Positions 48,841 to 54,332 of a stretch of 54,332 bases of DNA are shown here, in pieces (position 1 is the first letter of the stretch; each line of letters begins with the position of its first letter). Both the position numbers and the translations under genes were made by a program. The notes under the pieces were generated by a model. It searched no databases. It saw only the letters and a program-made list of their open reading frames with translations, and had not been told where the DNA came from. Source of the stretch: Bacteroidota bacterium (GTDB taxonomy: Bacteria; Bacteroidota; Bacteroidia; UKL13-3); assembly GCA_947507965.1 (NCBI GenBank), contig CANNQU010000014.1, positions 1 through 54,332 on the forward strand, read 5' to 3'.

Positions 48841-49989
48841 TTATTTTATTAATTTTTTAGCCCATATACGGGCCTCAGCATCACTTTCATAATAGTCGTT
48901 CAAGGTAGGTTTTGCAATAAAAGTGGCGCGTTCCATGGCTCCTTCTACGATATCAAAGATTTGTAGGAATTTGATTTTATCATTCAAAAATGCCGCATTA
49001 GCCTCTTCGTTAGCCGCATTCATAATGCAAGCCATATTACCCCCTTCCTGAAGACAGTAATAAGCAAACGCTAAGCTTCGGAAGGTGACTTTGTCGGGCA
49101 GTTCGAAGGTAAGCTGAGGATAATGCAAGAAATCGAATCGTGGAAAAGTGGTACTGATGCGTTCGGGATAAGTAAAAGAATAATGAATAGGTAGTTTCAT
49201 GTCGGGCAGCCCCATCTGAGCTTTCATGCTGCCATCATTGAATTGAACCAAACTATGGATGATACTTTGAGGATGAACGATAACATCAATCTGATTTGCA
49301 TCCAACCCAAACAGCCACTTGGCCTCTATGATCTCTAAGGCCTTATTCATCAAACTTGCCGAATCAATGGTGATCTTTGCCCCCATCGTCCAATTGGGGT
49401 GTTTAAGTGCCTGAGATTTTGTTACCAGTTCCAATTCACTTCTCGTTTTCCCTCTGAATGGACCACCGCTGGCCGTCAGAACAATTTTTTCTATAGGGCT
49501 GTTATATTCACCCACCAGGCATTGAAAAATGGCCGAGTGTTCGGAGTCAACAGGAATAATTTTTACGTTATGCTTCACACATAAACTGCTGATATAATCG
49601 CCTGCTACAACCAGCGTTTCTTTATTTGCTAAGGCAATCGTTTTGCCCGATTGTATCGCTGCAATGGTAGGGCGTAAGCCACTGAAACCTACTTGGGCCG
49701 TCAGTACAATATCGATATCATCGCTACCAACACATTGCTCAATGGCATTGGAACCCGCAAAAACTTTAATGGGCAAATGCGCTAAAGCATCCTTTACTTG
49801 AAGATAATAGTCTTCATTGGAGATGACTACTGTATTTGGCGAAAATAATATGGCCTGTGAAATCAGCAAATCGGCATTATTATGAGCCGTGAGTAAAGAA
49901 ACTTCAAAATTACTAGGATGCGCAGCAATAACTTCTAAGGCTTGAGTTCCTATGCTTCCGGTACTTCCTAAAATGGCGATTCGTTTCAT
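48841..49989 (-). CDS. dxr: 1-deoxy-D-xylulose 5-phosphate reductoisomerase
   Basis: Second step of the MEP isoprenoid pathway: NADPH- and metal-dependent conversion of DXP to MEP, giving precursors for undecaprenyl phosphate and quinones. 382 residues, normal. NADPH motif ILGSTGSIGTQ at the start; metal ligands in PVDSEHSA (Asp and Glu); substrate loop TASGGPFRG; HPNWTMGAKITIDSASLMNK is the family signature. Serine hydrolase follows after 7 bp. Confidence 0.98.
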   Translation of the reverse strand: MKRIAILGSTGSIGTQALEVIAAHPSNFEVSLLTAHNNADLLISQAILFSPNTVVISNEDYYLQVKDALAHLPIKVFAGSNAIEQCVGSDDIDIVLTAQVGFSGLRPTIAAIQSGKTIALANKETLVVAGDYISSLCVKHNVKIIPVDSEHSAIFQCLVGEYNSPIEKIVLTASGGPFRGKTRSELELVTKSQALKHPNWTMGAKITIDSASLMNKALEIIEAKWLFGLDANQIDVIVHPQSIIHSLVQFNDGSMKAQMGLPDMKLPIHYSFTYPERISTTFPRFDFLHYPQLTFELPDKVTFRSLAFAYYCLQEGGNMACIMNAANEEANAAFLNDKIKFLQIFDIVEGAMERATFIAKPTLNDYYESDAEARIWAKKLIK

Positions 49990-50084
49990 ACAATTCTGCT
50001 GGTGAAAATAGTATTTTTATCCGGTCTATTATAAAAACGAAATCCACAGTAAAAAAAACATTAAATACCTGGTGTATTGGTTGG

Positions 50085-52205
50085 TTATAATTTTACTTGC
50101 AAATCAAGGAAATAGGCTGTGCCACGAGTACGATATCCGATAATCTCGGTATATTTTGTGTTTAATAAATTGTCGATTTTAAATCCTAATGAAATTGAAT
50201 TGGTGATAAAATATTTAGCATAGAAATCCATCAAGGTATAACCATTGATAACCTTAGCATCTAATGCACCGAAAGGGCCAAGACCCATATTGTAAAACCC
50301 ATCCAATCGCTCACTTATATAACGTGTGTCGAGTCGGAAACTAGCCTTGGTGGAAGGAGAATAAATGACCACTGCATTCAAGGTGTTGGATGGTCGGCGC
50401 AAACCATTCACCTCATCGGTTTCTAAGGTAAGAAAAGCACCTCCTTCATATAATTGAACATGATTTCCTTGGGTTGCGACCGAGTCAATATGGTTAAGGG
50501 TTGAACGAAGTTTACTCACCACATAGCTATAACGCAACGACACATTGAATTGAGGAGAAGCCTTCACGTTAAGCGAGAAATCGAAACCAGTATTCGTTTG
50601 AGTACCTATATTGAGGTAGGTGTTTCCCAGAAAATCAAGATACGACAAAGAGTCGATTGCGGTATTACGACTCCATAGATTCACAAACTGAATTGGATTT
50701 TTTGTTTCTATTTGAAAGAGAGCCAAGGTAAAATAAACCGACTGATCGATAATCGTTTTAAACCCAAACTCGTTCGATTTAGATGACTGTGGCCTTAGCT
50801 TTTTATTCCCGGAAAGCATGGAGCCTGGATCATTGGCATACAACTGGTATAAGGAAGGATTTAAAAACCCATTGGTATGACTCAGATAAACCGTACTGCC
50901 ATTTTTACTGAAGGAAGGTGAAATTTCATAACTCATGGTATTACCATATTCATTATGCCTGTTGTACCTTACACCAAAAGCCAAATTTAATTCTTTTGCA
51001 CCTTGCTTTTTAAAATTAAAATCGGAATGAAAGAAAGCATAGCTATTTTGCTGAGCAAGGTTTGAATCTTTAAAATTCAATTTCGAATGATACGAAAAGA
51101 AAGGACTATTATTATCATATTGTGTTTCGTTATTCATTTTTTCGTTGTTATTGCCGACCCCAAAAACGGTATTGAAATTATCTAAGGTATATATTGCCAA
51201 TAATTCCGATTGGAGATTACTACCCGTGAAAACTCCTTTAAAATAGGTATGATCTGTGACATCCGGGTTTTTGGCTACCAAACTAGAGTCGTCGATACTC
51301 GTTCTGGAGTTTTTCGAATAGGCAAAAGACCCTTGGATTGAAATTTTTTTATTCACTTGATAAAGTGCCTTCAAATGAGAAATCGTTCGCTTTGTTTCAA
51401 GCGTATAGTTATTATCATTCGTAAAAGCCCCTTTGTCGATGTCGCCAAACTTTTGCAGTGATTTTATGGAAGCAGAAATCTTGGACTTGTTTTTATCATA
51501 TCCAATCTTACCGATCAAATCGGTTTGCTGAAATGGGTCCAAATCACGTGGTTCCAGAGGTTTATTTTTGATGGTGTCGACCGACGCATCAAACCCTTTG
51601 CTGGCAATACTGTTTAAGCCAACAGAGGCGTACACCCCGCTTTTATCCGTATAACGAATGAGCGCATTGGCCACATTATAATCAGAACCAAATCGAAAGT
51701 CGGCATGGGCTTCAAAAGGAATATCTCCCTTCTCTTTGGTGATAATATTGATGCTACCACCGATAGCTCCCGATCCATAAATAGTGCTGTTGGATCCACG
51801 TACAATTTCAATTCGTTCGACACTATTCAAGGTAAGATCGCCAATATCAAACGAATTATTAGGCGACGAAGGGTCGTTTAAACTAATGCCGTCGATAAGA
51901 ATGGCCGTTTGATTGGTGTTAGAGCCACGCATACTTACACTTTGATTTCCACCGGGATTCATTGCATTACCTACGATGTAGATACTTTCGATTTGTGAGA
52001 GCAATTCGGGTAAGGTTTTTACATTGCCGGCGGCAATTTGCTTGGCGTTAATTACCGTAACACTGCGCGGCTCGGTAGAAGCCTCTTTTTCGATACGCGA
52101 AGTACTGATGATTACTTCACTCAGGACTTTTACCTTAGTGGTGTCTTGTGAAAACAAGGCTAGGCTCGAAATGAGCAAGGTGGAAGAGATAAAAATACGT
52201 TTCAT
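50085..52205 (-). CDS. TonB-dependent outer membrane receptor, probable cobalamin (BtuB-like)
   Basis: 706-residue TonB-dependent receptor. Signal peptide (1-19), plug domain (about 45-155, with ETQ-like SVSMRGSNTNQTAILIDG), then a 22-strand beta barrel ending YFLDLQVKL. The cobalamin riboswitch upstream and the size (BtuB about 600-700) make vitamin B12 or a corrinoid the likely ligand; the sequence alone does not prove it. No SusD, BtuF or BtuCD genes are adjacent, so the inner-membrane steps are elsewhere. Confidence 0.9.
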   Translation of the reverse strand: MKRIFISSTLLISSLALFSQDTTKVKVLSEVIISTSRIEKEASTEPRSVTVINAKQIAAGNVKTLPELLSQIESIYIVGNAMNPGGNQSVSMRGSNTNQTAILIDGISLNDPSSPNNSFDIGDLTLNSVERIEIVRGSNSTIYGSGAIGGSINIITKEKGDIPFEAHADFRFGSDYNVANALIRYTDKSGVYASVGLNSIASKGFDASVDTIKNKPLEPRDLDPFQQTDLIGKIGYDKNKSKISASIKSLQKFGDIDKGAFTNDNNYTLETKRTISHLKALYQVNKKISIQGSFAYSKNSRTSIDDSSLVAKNPDVTDHTYFKGVFTGSNLQSELLAIYTLDNFNTVFGVGNNNEKMNNETQYDNNSPFFSYHSKLNFKDSNLAQQNSYAFFHSDFNFKKQGAKELNLAFGVRYNRHNEYGNTMSYEISPSFSKNGSTVYLSHTNGFLNPSLYQLYANDPGSMLSGNKKLRPQSSKSNEFGFKTIIDQSVYFTLALFQIETKNPIQFVNLWSRNTAIDSLSYLDFLGNTYLNIGTQTNTGFDFSLNVKASPQFNVSLRYSYVVSKLRSTLNHIDSVATQGNHVQLYEGGAFLTLETDEVNGLRRPSNTLNAVVIYSPSTKASFRLDTRYISERLDGFYNMGLGPFGALDAKVINGYTLMDFYAKYFITNSISLGFKIDNLLNTKYTEIIGYRTRGTAYFLDLQVKL

Positions 52206-52387
52206 ATATTACAATTATAAATTATTTGCACGTCGAACAACTCGAAAACTACTATTCACTTATCACGGATTTATCAATGCTCTTGATGTTGTATTTTTCT
52301 TTACGTAGAAAACCTTAAAACGCACTACATACAACAAAAAAGTAAAAAAGACCATAACCATTCACCAAAACCAACACGCAAGAAAAA

Positions 52388-52426
52388 AGTGACGAAGAAC
52401 AATAGAGCAAATAAAATCTGTTGTTC
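52388..52426 (-). promoter_or_regulatory. Weak hairpin plus T-run between riboswitch and receptor gene
   Basis: GAACAA pairs with TTGTTC around an 18-nt loop; a T-run follows 9 nt later on the minus strand. It could be the riboswitch's off-switch terminator, but the stem is short. The 183 nt from here to the receptor ATG show nothing else. Confidence 0.25.
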
Positions 52427-52458
52427 ATTAGCACCTTTCTTCCCGAAAGCATAATGAG

Positions 52459-52643
52459 TAAAATGCGGTTGGCAGGTCTTCTGACTCGTCGTTACCTAGT
52501 GCGCCTTCCCATTCGCAAAGCGAAAAGTGGCATGGAATGTACCAAGTATTATAATGACTTACAGCAGCGGGAACTGTTTAGGATTTACACCTAATTCCCT
52601 TTTAATGAAGCGTATTTAATGAAATACGATTTCAACCAAATGC
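52459..52643 (-). promoter_or_regulatory. Cobalamin (B12) riboswitch
   Basis: Minus strand, in order: GGTTG (P1, 5' side), a GGGAA...GGTGTAAATCC core segment, the CCCGCTGCTGTAA element, GCCACT...GGGAAGGCG, and the B12 box GAGTCAGAAGACCTGCC ending CAACC (P1, 3' side). These match the conserved adenosylcobalamin riboswitch. It lies about 250 nt upstream of the BtuB-like receptor on the same strand. When B12 is ample it should reduce receptor expression. Confidence 0.95.
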
Positions 52644-52647
52644 GCAG

Positions 52648-52682
52648 CAAAGATAATTTTAAAATTCAATTTAGGAAACAAA
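52648..52682 (-). promoter_or_regulatory. Putative promoter for the riboswitch and receptor
   Basis: Minus strand: TTTG, 23 nt, TATCTTTG. The box ends just before the P1 stem, so transcription would start at the riboswitch's 5' edge. Confidence 0.45.
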
Positions 52683-52760
52683 TCTACGTATGGCGAAAAA
52701 CAGTGGCATAGTCAATTCCTTAAAAGATCAATGTGGTTTATTGGTATAGAATAGCCCTCT

Positions 52761-54101
52761 CTATTTACTTTTCTTTCCCGGCTTATTAGCTCTTCGTTGA
52801 GGCTTCCCGTATTTTTCACGCATTAATTGCTTGTGTGGAACTTTTGAATTTGTTTTTTTGTTTTTCTCGCTCTTCTCATGAAATGCCGGGCCAGCTAAAC
52901 TTTTTTTAGGAAGTTTCACTTTGATGTTTTTCATCTTCACCACAGGCAACTCAGAAGGCAAAAGAAGATCAGAAATTTCCACTTCTTCGGGCATGGTTAC
53001 CATCGGGATTTTATAATTCATCAAGGCCTCTATCTTTGATTGTAACGCTACTTCCTGTTCGGTAATGAAGGTGATTGAAATCCCATTTTTATCATAACGT
53101 CCTGTTCTTCCAATTCGATGCATATAACTCTCGGCCTCATCAGGAGTATCGAAGTTAATGACATGGGTTACCTCATAAACATCGATGCCACGTGCTACAA
53201 TATCGGTAGCGATGAGCGCCTGAAACTTCCCTTCCTTAAATTGATTCACGGCATTAAACCTGAAATTTTGAGCCTTATTCGAATGAATGACGCCGATCTT
53301 TTCCGGGAACTTCAAATCCATTTTTTCGAAAATTAAATCGGCCATTTTTTTTGAAGCGGTAAACACTAATACCTTGGTCATATCGGCATCATGACGAAGC
53401 AAATATTCCAGCAAATTAACTTTCGTATTAAAGTTCGGTACCGGATATCCTTTCTGAATAATATTTTCTAATGGGGTACCGGTAGGTGCTGCCTCCACTT
53501 TTATTGGAGCATTAAAATAATCCGCAATTAACTTTTCTACCTCTTCGGTAATGGTTGCAGAGAATAGAAGATTTTGACGTTTAGGTAAGGCATCTAAAAT
53601 ATGGGTGAGTTGTGGCCGAAATCCTAAACTAAGCATTTCATCCACCTCATCAATAACCAGCTTTTTTATGGTTTTTAACTTCAAGGTGCCGTTAACAATT
53701 AGTTCCAGCAATCTTCCAGGAGTGGCTACAATCACGTCCAGTCCGTCATTAATAACATCTATTTGCGGATTGATGCTTACTCCTCCGATAATTCCTGCTA
53801 CCTTTATATCCATGTAGATGGTTAACTTTTCCACCTCAGAAACCACCTGCATCACGAGCTCTCGTGTTGGAACTAAAATTAATATCTGAGGAACTTTGTT
53901 TTTGGTAAAAGTCCATTGCCTTAAACAAGGAAGTAAATAGGCATACGTTTTACCGGTACCTGTTTGTGCTATTCCCAGCACATCTTTCCCCGACATCACC
54001 ACAGAATAAGCCTTCTCCTGAATAGCTGTAGGCTCTTTAAATCCAAGATCGGATAACGCGTTAAGTAAAGGTTTACTAATGTTTAGTGAATCAAAAGTCA
54101 T
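52761..54101 (-). CDS. DEAD-box RNA helicase (RhlE-like), motif II DEVD
   Basis: 446-residue ATP-dependent RNA helicase. Q motif near KEPTAIQ; motif I AQTGTGKT; Ia PTRELVM; II DEVD (where DEAD is usual, in VIDEVDEML); III SAT; V TDIVARGID; VI HRIGRTGR. All residues needed for ATP use are present; only the third residue of motif II differs. The C-terminal 60 residues are Lys-rich (KKTNSKVPHK, RANKPGKKSK), typical of RNA-binding tails. Probable jobs are ribosome assembly or RNA turnover. Confidence 0.94.
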   Translation of the reverse strand: MTFDSLNISKPLLNALSDLGFKEPTAIQEKAYSVVMSGKDVLGIAQTGTGKTYAYLLPCLRQWTFTKNKVPQILILVPTRELVMQVVSEVEKLTIYMDIKVAGIIGGVSINPQIDVINDGLDVIVATPGRLLELIVNGTLKLKTIKKLVIDEVDEMLSLGFRPQLTHILDALPKRQNLLFSATITEEVEKLIADYFNAPIKVEAAPTGTPLENIIQKGYPVPNFNTKVNLLEYLLRHDADMTKVLVFTASKKMADLIFEKMDLKFPEKIGVIHSNKAQNFRFNAVNQFKEGKFQALIATDIVARGIDVYEVTHVINFDTPDEAESYMHRIGRTGRYDKNGISITFITEQEVALQSKIEALMNYKIPMVTMPEEVEISDLLLPSELPVVKMKNIKVKLPKKSLAGPAFHEKSEKNKKTNSKVPHKQLMREKYGKPQRRANKPGKKSK

Positions 54102-54197
54102 AATTACGAACCTCCATATTTTACGCGAAGGTAGGCATTATTTGGCGGAGCCGTTTGTGAAGACCCAAACGATGCGAATTAATGGGTTATTCAATAC

Positions 54198-54332
54198 TTG
54201 ATGTGCTGGCGAAAAAAAACGGAGAGGTCATGTACCACGATACAACAGGGTCAATGCATCCGGTTTTCCGTCGCTTCATGAGGGTGTTGGTGGTTGATGA
54301 TGAGTGGTGTTTTTTCGTGTTGGTTTTTGAGA
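54198..54332. repeat. Dispersed intergenic repeat, copy 2 (cut by window end)
   Basis: Block A (54198-54215) and block B (54267-54332, 65 of 66 identical to 6152-6217) match copy 1. The sequence stops at the point where copy 1 enters a REP-like motif, so the repeat continues past the window. The upstream part of this gap (54102-54197) holds the helicase leader region and nothing else I can name. Confidence 0.85.

Overview
The window looks like core chromosome of a member of the phylum Bacteroidota. The evidence is moderate-to-low G+C, Bacteroidota-type promoters (TTG or TTTG, about 17-23 bp, then TAnnTTTG), two exoproteins with type IX secretion C-terminal sorting tails, a DUF4290-murA pair, a transketolase made as a separate N-terminal subunit, and a TonB-dependent receptor under a cobalamin riboswitch. 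A Chitinophagales/Sphingobacteriales-type lineage is my guess; the window cannot settle the order. There is no phage, integrase, IS transposase, CRISPR array or rRNA. Most genes are housekeeping.

Layout. 1-4.0 kb: ligA (5' end cut by the window edge), converging with DUF4290-murA. 4.3-5.9 kb: an IscA/HesB-type protein and a lone MacB-type permease. 5.9-6.7 kb: a gene-free stretch of repeats; part of it recurs at the right end of the window. 6.7-17.5 kb: a TolB-like/Omp85-like envelope protein, transketolase N-subunit, a von Willebrand A exported protein, a PurF-type enzyme, a GT2 glycosyltransferase, folD, queE and an AHSA1-like protein. 17.5-21.1 kb: a large secreted thermolysin-family protease. 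21.2-24.4 kb: a GCS2/YbdK-type amidoligase and an ATP-grasp protein in one operon, divergent from an esterase. This is the best candidate here for an uncharacterised small-molecule pathway. 24.4-29.2 kb: a PpiD/SurA-like chaperone, a small membrane protein, pdhB, nusG, secE and tRNA-Trp. 29.4-37 kb: cysteine desulfurase, pyrG, a short NuoG and ileS. 36.9-41.5 kb: a DksA-like protein with a long Lys/Pro/Ala repeat tail, lspA, tcdA, ribF and an M23/LysM protein. 41.6-47.6 kb: a Calx-beta T9SS protein, a PD40 propeller protein and an M28 peptidase. 47.6-52.6 kb: a serine hydrolase, dxr, and a BtuB-like receptor with its B12 riboswitch. 52.8-54.1 kb: a DEAD-box helicase, followed by a second copy of the intergenic repeat that runs off the end of the window.

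How the genes fit together. Several themes recur. Envelope building and maintenance: murA, lspA, M23/LysM, dxr, GT2, PpiD. Protein and RNA synthesis: tRNA-Trp, secE, nusG, ileS, tcdA, queE, helicase. Cofactor and nucleotide supply: folD, ribF, pyrG, purF, cysteine desulfurase, IscA. Secreted degradation: M4 and M28 peptidases. Putative promoters often lie only 4-10 nt before the start codon, suggesting leaderless or near-leaderless mRNAs. Several genes normally found in conserved clusters stand alone: secE-nusG without rplK, transketolase N without C, nuoG without nuo genes, and pdhB without pdhA. The genome order therefore appears to have been reshuffled.
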